Assembly: GCA_046598415.1 (NCBI GenBank)
Contig: JBKJIG010000034.1
Coordinates: 43,297 to 107,296 of the forward strand
Direction of reading: 5' to 3'
Length of the DNA stretch: 64,000 nucleotides
Origin: VFJZ01 sp046598415
GTDB lineage: Bacteria; Actinomycetota; Thermoleophilia; Gaiellales; F1-60-MAGs149
The notes under the pieces were generated by a model. The model worked only from the letters and a program-made list of their open reading frames with translations. It was not told where the DNA came from and made no database searches. The first letter of the stretch is position 1. Every line of letters starts with the position of its first letter. The translations under genes were made by a program, and so were the position numbers. Of the stretch, positions 7,970-16,869 are shown piece after piece.

Positions 7970-8944
7970 CTACTCCTCGAAGCGGTCGCCCCAGGAGAGC
8001 TTGCGGGCCGTTCGATAGCCGGGGTCGCTGCGGGCGACCGTCTGCTCGCGCAGGTCGCCCGACGGATCGCACAGCTGGAACCGGACGTGCCCCGGACGCA
8101 CCAGGGGATGACGGAGGATGCGCGGCGCGGTGCGATCCGGATCCTCCTCCCGGATCGCGACGACGTAGGTGAACTTCTCATCCTCGAAGCCGCGCTTCGC
8201 ACCCTTCGCCGCCCGGTGCGCGGCCGAGCGCGGCAGCCGCACCGCGAAGTGGCACCAGTCGTCGCGCATCGGACACGCGAGATCGTGCGGACAGGGCGCG
8301 AGGATGGTCGCGCCGAGCCCGATCAGGTGCCCGCGGAACACCATCATCCGCTCGTAGTCGGCGGGCGTCCCCGGCTCGACCAGGACCAGTGCGGCCGTCG
8401 TCTGCGACCAGACCCGCGACAGCAGCGCGAGCGCCGCCACCGGTGCCAGCTCGTTCAGCACGTACGACGCCGTCACCAGGTCGAACGGGCCGTCCGGCGT
8501 CGCCCGCGACGCATCGGCGCGCCGCCACTCGGCGTGTCGCACCGCGGCCGACTGCGACGTCGCCGCGGCCGCCGCCGCCATCTGCAGCATCCCGTCCACC
8601 GCATCGACGGCCGTGACGCGCTGCAGCGAGCCGCCGAACGCCGTTCCGGCCGCCCACACGGCCGATCCCAGCCCGGTGCCGAGATCGAGCTGCGACGCCG
8701 GCGCGAACCCCGCCCGCAGCAGCTCGTCCAGCGCCACGGAGACCGCGGCGTAGGTGGCCGGCAGCCGCGTCGCCGCATACGCCGCGATGTCGTCGGCACT
8801 GCGCGCCGCCGGCCCCGAGGCCGTCGCCGCCCGGTACCGCGCGCTCAGCTCGCCGGCCGAGCGCCGCAGGTCGGTCGCCGTCCGGTCCTCGAGCCGCTCG
8901 TCGACGAACCGCTGCAGCTCGTCCGGCAGAGAGGCCGATCGCAC
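7970..8944 (-). CDS. Rsm22-like small-subunit rRNA methyltransferase family protein
   Basis: A 324-aa protein resembling the Rsm22 family, SAM-dependent methyltransferase-like proteins tied to the mitochondrial and bacterial small ribosomal subunit. The Rossmann SAM loop DLGTGLGSAVWAA is near residue 95. The cysteine-rich ACPMRDDWCHF preceded by CPHDL matches the metal-binding motif typical of this family. The start is GTG at 8944, only 3 bp after the ABC ATPase gene ends, so it is probably co-transcribed with the transporter, although no functional link is obvious. Confidence 0.82.
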   Translation of the reverse strand: MRSASLPDELQRFVDERLEDRTATDLRRSAGELSARYRAATASGPAARSADDIAAYAATRLPATYAAVSVALDELLRAGFAPASQLDLGTGLGSAVWAAGTAFGGSLQRVTAVDAVDGMLQMAAAAAATSQSAAVRHAEWRRADASRATPDGPFDLVTASYVLNELAPVAALALLSRVWSQTTAALVLVEPGTPADYERMMVFRGHLIGLGATILAPCPHDLACPMRDDWCHFAVRLPRSAAHRAAKGAKRGFEDEKFTYVVAIREEDPDRTAPRILRHPLVRPGHVRFQLCDPSGDLREQTVARSDPGYRTARKLSWGDRFEE

Positions 8945-8947
8945 GTC

Positions 8948-9979
8948 TCAGAGGATGACGACGTCGGTGACGTCGTCGCGCAATCGCAGACGCACCGGTG
9001 CGTCCACCGTCAGGTCGGCCGCGTCGGACGACAGCAGATCGGTGATCACCTCGCCCTCCACCTCGTCCTCCACCCGCACCCGCGTGATCGGCCCCAGGAA
9101 CGAGAGGTCGAGCACCCGCGCCTTGCCCTCGATCGTCCGGTCGAGCGCGAGCTGCTCCGGCCGCACGGCGGCGTGCGTGGCAGCCTCGGTCGACGCTGCG
9201 ACGGTGCCGCGGACGGAGCGCCCCAGCACCTCCCAGCCGTCGTGCACGGAGCGGGCGCCGATGCGGTTGACCGTGCCGATGAAGTCCGCCACGAACGGCG
9301 TGCGCGGGTTGACGTAGAGCATGCGCGGCGGATCGAGCTGCTCGAGCCGACCGTTCGACATCACGCCCACCCGGTCGGCCACGGCGAGCGCCTCGTGCTG
9401 GTCGTGCGTGACGAACACCGTCGTCACGCCGAACTCGCGCTGCACGCGGCGGATCTCGTCGCGCAGCGACTCGCGCACCTTCGCGTCGAGGGCCGAGAGC
9501 GGCTCGTCGAGCAGCAGCAGCCGCGGCTGGGTGGCGAGCGCGCGGGCCAGGGCGACACGCTGCTTCTGGCCGCCGGAGAGCTGATGCGGGTACTTCTTCT
9601 CGTGCTGCGTGAGGCCCGTCACCTCGAGCAGGCCGTCGACCGTCGACGCGCGCTCGGACGATGCGATCTTCCGCACCCGCAGGCCGAACTCGATGTTCGC
9701 GCGCGCCGTCATGTTCGGGAACAGCGAGTACTCCTGGAACACCATCCCGAAGCCGCGCCGCTCGGTCGGCGTGCCGGTGATGTCGGCCCCGGCGACGTGC
9801 ACGACGCCGGCGTCGGGACGCTCGAAGCCGGCCAGGATCCGCAGCGCGGTCGTCTTGCCGCAGCCGGACGGGCCGAGCAGGCAGACGAGCTCGCCCGTCT
9901 CGATCTCCAGGTCGAGCGACTCCAGCGCCACCGTCGAACCGAACGTCTTGCGCACGCCGCGCATCGACACCGCAGTCAT
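8948..9979 (-). CDS. ABC transporter ATP-binding protein (PotA/FbpC type)
   Basis: The 343-aa ATPase that powers the importer encoded just upstream. Walker A GPSGCGKTT, signature LSGGQKQRVALARAL, Walker B LLLLDEPLSALD and the switch His in VTHDQHEA are all intact. A C-terminal TOBE-like region of about 100 aa follows, typical of ATPases serving polyamine, iron(III) or phosphonate importers. The ATG overlaps the permease stop codon as TGATG, which implies translational coupling. Confidence 0.93.
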   Translation of the reverse strand: MTAVSMRGVRKTFGSTVALESLDLEIETGELVCLLGPSGCGKTTALRILAGFERPDAGVVHVAGADITGTPTERRGFGMVFQEYSLFPNMTARANIEFGLRVRKIASSERASTVDGLLEVTGLTQHEKKYPHQLSGGQKQRVALARALATQPRLLLLDEPLSALDAKVRESLRDEIRRVQREFGVTTVFVTHDQHEALAVADRVGVMSNGRLEQLDPPRMLYVNPRTPFVADFIGTVNRIGARSVHDGWEVLGRSVRGTVAASTEAATHAAVRPEQLALDRTIEGKARVLDLSFLGPITRVRVEDEVEGEVITDLLSSDAADLTVDAPVRLRLRDDVTDVVIL

Positions 9980-10791
9980 CAGCCCACCCCGCCCAGTGTT
10001 GTCTCGAGCCCGCGCCGCCGCATCAGTCGCACGACGAACCACAGCAGGATCGCCGTCAGGACCATCACGGCCAGCGCCAGGGCGATGCCGGCCCGCGCCT
10101 CGCCGCGCTGGTAGTTGACCATGTATGTCGGCAGCGTGTTCTTGAGCAACAACGCGGCGAACGTGAACTCGCCCAGCACCAGGGCGATCGTCAGCACCGA
10201 CGACGCGATCAGCGACGCGCCGAGGTTGGGGATCAGCACCTTGAAGAGGATCGTCGTGGTGCGCGCGCCGAGGCTGCGCGCCGCCTCGTTGAGCGTCCGC
10301 GCGCCGATCGACTGCAGGCCGCTGTCGAGCGCGCGATACGTGAACGGCATCGCCGTCAGCGCGTAGAACGGCACCAGGCTGAAGGTGCTGGACAAGAACC
10401 AGGGCGCGAGCGTCCGGAAGGTCGCAGCGATGCCGACGACGAGCGCGATCGGCGGGATCACCCAGGGCAGCAGCGTGATGATGGTCAGCGGGCCTTTGAG
10501 ACGCGGCATGTACAGCTCGACGGCGATCGCCATCGGCAGCAGCAGCGCGAGGTTGACCAGCACGGCCAGCAGGGCGAGCTGCAGGCTCACCCACGCCGCG
10601 TGCTGGAACGCGGACTCGCCGAGCGCGTCGGTGAGGCCCTTGATCGACCACCCCTCGAACAGGCGGTCGGGCGTCAGCAGGGCGACCGGGATCCGCTGGA
10701 AGGCGAACCGCGCCATCGTCAGCATGGGGATGGCGAAGTAGAGGGCGACTCCGCCGATCAGGAGCACCCGGAAGGCGCTGCCCCGGGTCAT
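9979..10791 (-). CDS. ABC transporter permease, second subunit
   Basis: A 270-aa inner-membrane permease of the binding-protein-dependent type. About six hydrophobic segments are visible, and the EAARSLGARTTTILFKVLIP segment matches the EAA loop that docks on the ATPase. The ATG at 10791 overlaps the stop of the first permease gene (ATGA); the longer frame would run well into that gene. It pairs with the other permease as a PotB/PotC- or PhnU/PhnV-like heterodimer. Confidence 0.92.
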   Translation of the reverse strand: MTRGSAFRVLLIGGVALYFAIPMLTMARFAFQRIPVALLTPDRLFEGWSIKGLTDALGESAFQHAAWVSLQLALLAVLVNLALLLPMAIAVELYMPRLKGPLTIITLLPWVIPPIALVVGIAATFRTLAPWFLSSTFSLVPFYALTAMPFTYRALDSGLQSIGARTLNEAARSLGARTTTILFKVLIPNLGASLIASSVLTIALVLGEFTFAALLLKNTLPTYMVNYQRGEARAGIALALAVMVLTAILLWFVVRLMRRRGLETTLGGVG

Positions 10792-11627
10792 CCACGGGTC
10801 CAGATCGCGGCGCGCCGATTGGCGAAGCCCATCACGAGCACCGCCACCAACAGCAGCAGCACCGTCCACGTCACGATCGAGTACGCGAGGTCCTGCTCAC
10901 CGGTGATGACGTTGCCCTGCAGCAGGAAGCGGATCTGCAGCGGCACGATCTGCGTCGACGGGCTCAGCACGTACGCGGTCGCGTAGGCCGAGAACGCGTT
11001 CACGAACAGCAGCAGGAAGCCACCGATGAACCCCGGCGTCAGGATCGGTACCGCCACCGACCGCCAGTAGCGCGAAGGTGGCGCGCCGAGCACCGCCGCC
11101 GCCTCCCGCCAGGTCTTCTTCAGGCCGGCGACGGCCGGCAGGATGATCAGGAACATGAGCGGGATCTGGAAGTACAGGTACACCGTCACCAGTCCCCAGA
11201 ACCCGGCGGGGCCGATGCCGTGGTCGACCAGGTCGAACCCCAACGTCTCCTTCAGCACCTTCGTCACGACGCCCTGCGTGCCGATCGCGGTGACGAAGGC
11301 GAACGCCAGCGCCACGCCGCCGAGCTGCGACGCGACCGCCGACCACGACTCGAGCAGCGGTCGCAGCCAGCGCGGCCGCTGCAGGTCATAGACGGCGAGC
11401 GCCAGCAGCGTGCCGATCACGGCGCCGATCAGGCCGCTCGCGAGCGACAGGTTGATCGAGTTGATGAAGGTCGACCGGTACGGGTCGGAGATCGCGCGCT
11501 CGAGGGATGCCGTGCCCGGCGTGCCGCCGGGCGTCACCGATCGCCACAGCACGATGACGGTCGGATAGACGAGGAACAGGCCGACGAACGCCAGGAACGG
11601 CAGCCCTGCGAGCGCGCGAGTCCGCAT
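10788..11627 (-). CDS. ABC transporter permease, first subunit
   Basis: A 279-aa permease with about six transmembrane helices, starting RTRALAGLPFLAFVGLFLVY. The EAAAVLGAPPSRYWRSVAVP segment is the ATPase-contacting EAA loop. It starts 3 bp after the binding-protein gene ends and overlaps the next permease by 4 bp. The two permeases are similar in plan but diverged, as in Pot, Fbp and Phn importers. Confidence 0.92.
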   Translation of the reverse strand: MRTRALAGLPFLAFVGLFLVYPTVIVLWRSVTPGGTPGTASLERAISDPYRSTFINSINLSLASGLIGAVIGTLLALAVYDLQRPRWLRPLLESWSAVASQLGGVALAFAFVTAIGTQGVVTKVLKETLGFDLVDHGIGPAGFWGLVTVYLYFQIPLMFLIILPAVAGLKKTWREAAAVLGAPPSRYWRSVAVPILTPGFIGGFLLLFVNAFSAYATAYVLSPSTQIVPLQIRFLLQGNVITGEQDLAYSIVTWTVLLLLVAVLVMGFANRRAAIWTRG

Positions 11628-11630
11628 CGA

Positions 11631-12821
11631 TCAGGCGTCCGCCACCATCGGGCCCCACTGGTCGGCGAGGATCGCCTTCGCCGCGTCGGTCTGCTCCTGC
11701 GTCGGGAAGCTGACCTTCGCGATCACGTCGGCCGCCGGCAGGTTCTTCTTCAGGTCGTCGGTGATCTTGCCGGACGCCTCGAGCGCGGCGAAGCGGGCCG
11801 GAATGGCGCCGCCCTGCAGGTAGCCCAGCGCGCCGTCGTCACCGACGAGGTTCTCGAGGAACAGCCGTGCGGCGCACGGGTGCTTCGCCTCGGTGACGAC
11901 CGACTGCGCGTAGTAGCCGCCGTAGACGCCATCCGGCGGGACGACGACCTGCATCGCGAAGCCGGCCTCGTCGAGCGCCGGCTTCAGCGCCGGGAAGTTG
12001 TACGTCCAGTCGAGCGCGATCGGCACGTCGCCGGAGATCACGGCCGCCTCGGTGACGTCGAGCTGCTGCAGGTTCCCGGCCTTCTTCAGATCGGCGAAGA
12101 ACTGGATGCCCGGCATGATGTCGTCGAACGAGCCGCCGTTGGCGAGCGACGCGGCCATGACGGCCGCGAACGCCGCACCGGCCTCGCGCGGATCGCCGTT
12201 GATGGTGACCTGGCCCTTGTAGTCGGGCTTCTTCAGGTCGGCCCACGTCTGCGGCGGGTTCTTCACCAGCGTCGTGTTGGATCCGATCGAGATCACGCCG
12301 TAGTACGCGGCAACCCACTTGCCGGCCGCGTCCTTGAGGTTGTCCGGGATCTCGTCCCAGACGGTCGGCTTGTACGTCTCGGCGTAGCCCTTGTCGATCA
12401 TCTGCGAGGTGAACGACGGTCCGACGTCGACGACCTCGGGCATGTCGGGCTGGCCACGCAGCGTCTCGATGGCGGTCAGCTCCTCGGCCGAGGACGCGTC
12501 CGGGGTGGCCACGGGCGCCTTGATGCCGTACTTCGACTTGAAGCTGTCGAGGATGCCCTTGTAGTTGGCCCACGTGTCGGGCAGCGCGATCAGGTTGACC
12601 TGACCTTCCTCCTTGGCCTTGGCCGCAATCTCGTCGACCGTCGTGCCGCAGCCCGCGCTGTCGGCGCCAGTGGCGGCGCCCGAAGCGGCCGGTGCCACCG
12701 CGCTGGTCGCCGGCGCTGCCGCCGGCGCCGTCGAATCCGTGCTGCTGTCCGAGCCGCCGCACGCGGCGACCGCGATCGCGACCACAAACAGCGCGACGAA
12801 AGAACTCGGCGCCTTTCGCAT
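11631..12821 (-). CDS. ABC transporter substrate-binding lipoprotein
   Basis: A 396-aa extracellular solute-binding protein with a lipoprotein signal: hydrophobic ALFVVAIAV followed by the lipobox AAC at about residue 19, then a Ser/Thr/Ala-rich linker. The mature part resembles family 1/PotD-FbpA-like binding proteins. Substrate is unclear; the upstream glpQ and glpD genes and the amine-oxidising complex hint at an organophosphate, polyamine or modified amino acid, but this is inference. I chose ATG at 12821, 9 nt after AGGAGG; ATG at 12827 is also possible. A promoter-like TACTAT lies 40 bp upstream, so the transporter can be expressed separately from the catabolic genes. Confidence 0.88.
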   Translation of the reverse strand: MRKAPSSFVALFVVAIAVAACGGSDSSTDSTAPAAAPATSAVAPAASGAATGADSAGCGTTVDEIAAKAKEEGQVNLIALPDTWANYKGILDSFKSKYGIKAPVATPDASSAEELTAIETLRGQPDMPEVVDVGPSFTSQMIDKGYAETYKPTVWDEIPDNLKDAAGKWVAAYYGVISIGSNTTLVKNPPQTWADLKKPDYKGQVTINGDPREAGAAFAAVMAASLANGGSFDDIMPGIQFFADLKKAGNLQQLDVTEAAVISGDVPIALDWTYNFPALKPALDEAGFAMQVVVPPDGVYGGYYAQSVVTEAKHPCAARLFLENLVGDDGALGYLQGGAIPARFAALEASGKITDDLKKNLPAADVIAKVSFPTQEQTDAAKAILADQWGPMVADA

Positions 12822-12861
12822 CTGCATTCTCCTCCTCATGACCGGGGCCGGTCGGGAGCCG

Positions 12862-12867
12862 ATAGTA
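12862..12867 (-). promoter_or_regulatory. Possible -10 box of the ABC transporter operon
   Basis: TACTAT on the minus strand lies about 40 bp upstream of the binding-protein start in the only sizeable gap (about 100 bp) of this gene block. It would give a leader of roughly 35 nt carrying AGGAGG. Confidence 0.4.
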
Positions 12868-12922
12868 CACTCGTCCGGGGTCGGAAACGAGTCTCGCCGG
12901 TGATCATGTGGAGACGGTTTCG

Positions 12923-13549
12923 TCAGCCGATGATGCTGCGCGCGAGCGCCGGCACGTCGGTCGTGATGATCGCGATGTCGGGGTCGCCGGCCAGCTCGGC
13001 GATGGTCGGCGCGTCGTTGACCGTCCACACCGACAGCCCGCGGCCGAGCGCGTGCGCCGCGCGCCGCGCCTCGGGACCCAGCAGCGCGATGTCGGGCGCG
13101 AGGAAGTCGGCGCCGCAGTCCCGCGCCGCGGCGAGCAGCCCGGTCACCGGCCGGCCCGGCACCTCCTCCACCAGCAGCCCGAGGTCGAGCGTCTCGTCCA
13201 GCCGCCGGAACTCGGCGATCACCGCGGGCAGGAACGAGGTCACGATCAGCCCCTCGCGGTGCGCGGGTTCGAGCAGCGCCAGCACGTCGCGCTCGAGGCC
13301 GGCCTCCTTCAGCTCCAGGTCGAGGCCGACCCGGCCGCGTGCCAGGTCGAGCAGGGCGAGCAGCGACATGGGCTCCTCGTCCTCGCCGATCGGGTCGTGC
13401 GCCAGCGCCAGGCCGCCGTCGCGGCCGCGGCGGATGTCGGTCTCGACCAGGTCGGCGCCGGCCGCGATGGCCGCCGCGAACGCGGCGGCCGAGTTGTCGG
13501 CGTGGTCGGCGCTCGCACCCCGGTGCGCGCAGACGAGCGGCTTGCTCAC
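12923..13549 (-). CDS. Glycerophosphodiester phosphodiesterase
   Basis: A 208-aa GDPD-family enzyme that hydrolyses glycerophosphodiesters to glycerol 3-phosphate and an alcohol. It keeps the catalytic AHRG near the N-terminus, the metal-binding ETDIRRGRDG block, LAHDP, the LDLELKE strand and a C-terminal VWTVND segment. There is no signal peptide, so it acts in the cytosol. It is short for the family (about 240 aa) but has all core motifs. GTG at 13549 overlaps the glpD stop (GTGA), with GGAGGAG upstream. Its product is the substrate of the GlpD-like protein, so the two probably act in sequence. Confidence 0.88.
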   Translation of the reverse strand: MSKPLVCAHRGASADHADNSAAAFAAAIAAGADLVETDIRRGRDGGLALAHDPIGEDEEPMSLLALLDLARGRVGLDLELKEAGLERDVLALLEPAHREGLIVTSFLPAVIAEFRRLDETLDLGLLVEEVPGRPVTGLLAAARDCGADFLAPDIALLGPEARRAAHALGRGLSVWTVNDAPTIAELAGDPDIAIITTDVPALARSIIG

Positions 13550-15081
13550 GGCGGCTCCTCCAGCAGTGTCGCGATGCGTGCCCGCGCCGCGTCGTCGTCG
13601 GCGCCGCGCGGCCCGAGCCCGGTGCGGCGCACGACGTCGTCGACCGTCACGGCCCACTCCCGGTGGCGGGCGTGCAGCACCTGCGCGCCGATGTCGGGCG
13701 CGCTGGGCGAGAGCGGCCGCAGCAGGGTCTCGTCGTCCACGGTGCGCTGCAGGATGACGCCTGCGGCGGCGCCATGGTCGTGCACCAGGTGCGCGATGAC
13801 GGCATCGTCCACGCGCGGGAACCGCGCGCGGAGCTCGGCGCCGGCGATCGCCGGGTCGACGGCCGAGGGCAGCGGCACCGGCCGGTAGCCCGGCGCCGGA
13901 TGCCCGAGCGCGGCGCAGGCGAGGCCCGCCGCCTGCAGCCCGATCCGGCGCCAGGTGGTGAGCTTGCCGCCGGCGATCGAGACCATGCCGCCCGGCCCCG
14001 TCGTCAGCACCACCTCGCGCGGCGCCTCGCTGGTCGGCCCGGCCGCGACCGGCAGCACGCGCAGACCCGCGAACCGGTGCCGGATACGGCCCGGTTCGAT
14101 CGACTCCGCCGTCAGCGACAGCCCCGCCTCGGCCAGGATCTGCCGCTCGTCGGCGGCGTCGGGCACGACGTCGGCCGGATCGCCCTCGTACGGGTGGTCG
14201 GTCGTGCCCAGCAGCAGGCCGTCCTGCCACGGGATCGCAAACGCCACGCGGCCGTCGCCGAGCATCGCCGTGACCGCCGCCCCGGATCCGGCGTCGGCCG
14301 AGAGCACCAGGTGCGAGCCGCGGGAGAGCTGCACCGTCGTCCCCGCGCCGGGCCGCTCCAGCTGCCGGACGCGGTCGATCCAGGGGCCGCTCGCGTTGAC
14401 CACCACCCGCGCGCGGATGTCGAGCGACGCGCCGCCCAGGCGATCGACCGCGTCGGCACCGGTGACGCGGCCGCCGAGCGCCTGGAGGCCGACGACCTCG
14501 ACGTGGTTCAGCACCAGCGCACCGGCCTCGGCGGCGCCGTCCAGCGCCGCGAGCGTGAGCCGTGCGTCGTGGGTGAGGTGGTCGTGGTACAGCACGGCCC
14601 CGCGCACCCGGTCGGCGGCTAGACCCGGCACGAGCGCCCGCGCAGCCGCGGTCGACAGCCGTCGCGGGCGGCCGTCGCGGAACCCCGACAGGGCGCCGTA
14701 CAGCGCCGTGCCGGCCAGCAGCGCGGCGGGGCCGTACGACGTCTCGGACGTGAGCGGGACGAGAAACGGGAGCGGCCGTACCAGGTGCGGGGCGACGACG
14801 GTCGCGTTCGCCCGGCGCTCGGCGTGCGCCTCGCGCACCAGCCGCACGTCGCGCATCGCGAGGTAGCGGAGGCCGCCGTGGATCAGCTTGGACGAGGCGC
14901 TCGACGTCGCGCCGGCCAGGTCGCGCGCGTCGACCAACGCGACGCGCAGGCCCACGCGCGCGAGCGGCCACGCGACGCCGGCACCGACCACTCCGCCGCC
15001 GATCACGAGCACGTCGAAAGGCTCGGCCGCCAGCTGCGCCAGCGCCTCGGCGCGGTTGCGGGTGGCGGGGCCGCCGGTCAC
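13546..15081 (-). CDS. glpD: FAD-dependent glycerol-3-phosphate dehydrogenase
   Basis: A 511-aa flavoprotein of the GlpD type, which oxidises glycerol 3-phosphate to dihydroxyacetone phosphate and passes electrons to the quinone pool. Seen: the FAD dinucleotide loop VIGGGVVGAG, the family block SSKLIHGGLRYL, and the later GLLLGTTDHPYEG and IAGGKLTTWR motifs. A C-terminal domain of about 130 aa is present, as in full-length GlpD. GTG at 15081 overlaps the soxD stop by 4 bp (GTGA). Position between soxD and the phosphodiesterase gene suggests one transcript with the sarcosine-oxidase-like genes. Confidence 0.93.
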   Translation of the reverse strand: MTGGPATRNRAEALAQLAAEPFDVLVIGGGVVGAGVAWPLARVGLRVALVDARDLAGATSSASSKLIHGGLRYLAMRDVRLVREAHAERRANATVVAPHLVRPLPFLVPLTSETSYGPAALLAGTALYGALSGFRDGRPRRLSTAAARALVPGLAADRVRGAVLYHDHLTHDARLTLAALDGAAEAGALVLNHVEVVGLQALGGRVTGADAVDRLGGASLDIRARVVVNASGPWIDRVRQLERPGAGTTVQLSRGSHLVLSADAGSGAAVTAMLGDGRVAFAIPWQDGLLLGTTDHPYEGDPADVVPDAADERQILAEAGLSLTAESIEPGRIRHRFAGLRVLPVAAGPTSEAPREVVLTTGPGGMVSIAGGKLTTWRRIGLQAAGLACAALGHPAPGYRPVPLPSAVDPAIAGAELRARFPRVDDAVIAHLVHDHGAAAGVILQRTVDDETLLRPLSPSAPDIGAQVLHARHREWAVTVDDVVRRTGLGPRGADDDAARARIATLLEEPP

Positions 15082-15290
15082 GGTTCGTCGAGGATACGGT
15101 CGTCGCGGGTGTCGCGGACGAGCGTCAGCCAGCGGCGGCAGCCGAGCTCGTGGTACCAGCGCTCGCGACAGGGGCCCTCGGGGTTGTCGCGGCGCCAGAC
15201 GTCGAGCCAGTCGACCGGGATCTCGCCGCCGTAGCGGAACTCGGTCGACGAGCGCCGGCCGCACGTGGGGCAGTCGATGCGGAAGCTCAA
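15078..15290 (-). CDS. soxD: Sarcosine oxidase delta subunit (SoxD)
   Basis: A 70-aa zinc-binding subunit of heterotetrameric sarcosine oxidase. It has the paired cysteines IDCPTCG and, further on, WYHELGCRRW, which supply the Cys/Cys/His/Cys zinc ligands known for this family. The start is TTG at 15290, overlapping the soxB stop codon (TTGA); no ATG or GTG nearby gives a family-sized protein. It completes the alpha-gamma-beta-delta gene set at 15-19 kb. Confidence 0.88.
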   Translation of the reverse strand: MSFRIDCPTCGRRSSTEFRYGGEIPVDWLDVWRRDNPEGPCRERWYHELGCRRWLTLVRDTRDDRILDEP

Positions 15291-16498
15291 TGCGTGCCCG
15301 CCGATCCACGGTCGGCCTTGGTGCGGTCGCGCTCGAAGCGATCCAGCGCGAACGGCGCGATCAGCTCGGTCGGCCGGCCCTGCGCGATGGTGGCCGCCAT
15401 CTGCTCGCCGCCGACGGGGATCGCCTTGAAACCCCAGGTGCCCCAGCCGGTCGTGATCAGGAAGCCCTCCGCCCCGGTCTCGCCCATGATCGGCGAGTAG
15501 TCGGGGCTCATGTCGCAGACGCCGACCCACTGCCGCAGCAACCGCATGCGGCGCATGAACGGCAGCAGCGTGATGGCTCGCAGTGCGCAGTTCTGCAGGA
15601 AGTCGTGGCCCGAGCGGTACGAGTAACCGGCCTGGCGGTCGATCTCGGCGCCGAACAGGAACTCGCCGCGCGGCGTCTGGGACACGTACACCAGCAGGTC
15701 GGACGAGATCACGATCGGACCGAGCGACTGCGGGTAGTGGTTCGTGACGGCGGCCTGCAGCGGGTGCGTGCGGATCGGCAGGCGCACGCCGGCCATCGAG
15801 GCGAGCGTCGTCACGTGGCCGCCGACGGCGCCCAGCACCACGCCGGCGTTGATGCGCCCCGCGGTCGTCTCGACGCCCGTCACGCGCGCGCCGTGGCGGA
15901 CGAGGCCCGTCACCCCCACGCCCTGGTGTACGTGCACGCCACGTGCCATCGCGCCCTCGGCGTAGCCCCAGACGACACGGTCGTGCCGCGCCGTGGCGCC
16001 GCGCGGGTGGTAGGAGGCACCGAGGACCGGGAACGTGCCGTCGCCGGTCAGGTCGAGCTGCGGGCACAGCCGCGCGATCTCGGCCGGCTCGACGAAGTCG
16101 GTGTCGGCGCCGCACGCCGTGTTCAGCACCGCGCGCGCCTTCTCGGTGCGCAGGGTCGCCTCGGAGTGCGCCAGCCACAACAGGCCCTTGGTGGAGTGCA
16201 TGACGGGACGGTCGAGCTCCGCCTCGAGGCCCTCGTACAGCTCCAGGCTGCGCTGGTAGAAGGCGACGGCGTCGGGGATGCCGTAGTTGGCGCGGATCAC
16301 GGTCGTGTTGCGCCCCGTGTTGCCGGAGCCGATGTACGAGCGCTCCAGCACCGCCACGTTCGTGATGCCGTGCCGCGCTGCCAGGTAGTACGCCGTGGCC
16401 AGCCCGTGGCCGCCGCCGCCGACGATCACGACGTCGTACGACGAGCGGGGCGCGGCGGCTCCCAGCAGCGAGATGCGGCGCTCGACGAACTCGTTCAC
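15287..16498 (-). CDS. soxB: Sarcosine oxidase beta subunit (SoxB)
   Basis: A 403-aa FAD-dependent amine oxidase of the SoxB type. The FAD-binding VVIVGGGGHGLATAYYLA is at the N-terminus. ATARHDRVVWGYAEGA matches the region where the beta subunit carries its covalent flavin on histidine. ITTGWGTWGFKAIPVGG near the C-terminus is another family hallmark. Length is normal. GTG at 16498 overlaps the soxG stop (GTGA). It is the subunit where the amine substrate is oxidised; in this operon that may be sarcosine, another N-methyl amino acid, or a D-hydroxyproline. Confidence 0.92.
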   Translation of the reverse strand: MNEFVERRISLLGAAAPRSSYDVVIVGGGGHGLATAYYLAARHGITNVAVLERSYIGSGNTGRNTTVIRANYGIPDAVAFYQRSLELYEGLEAELDRPVMHSTKGLLWLAHSEATLRTEKARAVLNTACGADTDFVEPAEIARLCPQLDLTGDGTFPVLGASYHPRGATARHDRVVWGYAEGAMARGVHVHQGVGVTGLVRHGARVTGVETTAGRINAGVVLGAVGGHVTTLASMAGVRLPIRTHPLQAAVTNHYPQSLGPIVISSDLLVYVSQTPRGEFLFGAEIDRQAGYSYRSGHDFLQNCALRAITLLPFMRRMRLLRQWVGVCDMSPDYSPIMGETGAEGFLITTGWGTWGFKAIPVGGEQMAATIAQGRPTELIAPFALDRFERDRTKADRGSAGTH

Positions 16499-16869
16499 GC
16501 CAGCCGCTCCACGAGCTCGGCCCGAAACGCCGCCGGCACCAGCAGCAGCGTGCGGCCGGCGCCGACGAGCACCTTCACCGGCACGCCCGCGGCGGCACCC
16601 TGCGCCAGGCCGGTTGCGGGCAGCGGCCAGTCGGCGTGGCGCGCCAGCAGCTCGGCGGCGATGGCGGGATCGAGCCAGGCGCCGGCCCAGCCGGCGTCGG
16701 GCACGACGATCGCATCGGGGTCGTCCACCGCCGGCGATACGTTGGCCAGCACCAGCAGGTCGTCGGGCGCGAGCCGCAGCGTCACGGTGCCGGTGCCCAG
16801 CTCGAGCGCGTCGAGCGCCGCCGGCGCTGCCGCGATCCGCGTCGCGACGACCGGCTCAGGCGCGAACAC
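16495..16869 (-). CDS. soxG: Sarcosine oxidase gamma subunit-like protein (SoxG)
   Basis: A 124-aa protein in the exact place of the gamma subunit, between alpha and beta. The sequence is weakly conserved, as expected, but keeps an alternating beta-strand/helix plan and a C-terminal TLLLVPAAFRAELVERL segment. GTG at 16869 follows GGGAGGG with about six nt spacing and overlaps the soxA 3' end by 14 bp. Assignment rests largely on gene order. Confidence 0.75.
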   Translation of the reverse strand: MFAPEPVVATRIAAAPAALDALELGTGTVTLRLAPDDLLVLANVSPAVDDPDAIVVPDAGWAGAWLDPAIAAELLARHADWPLPATGLAQGAAAGVPVKVLVGAGRTLLLVPAAFRAELVERLA

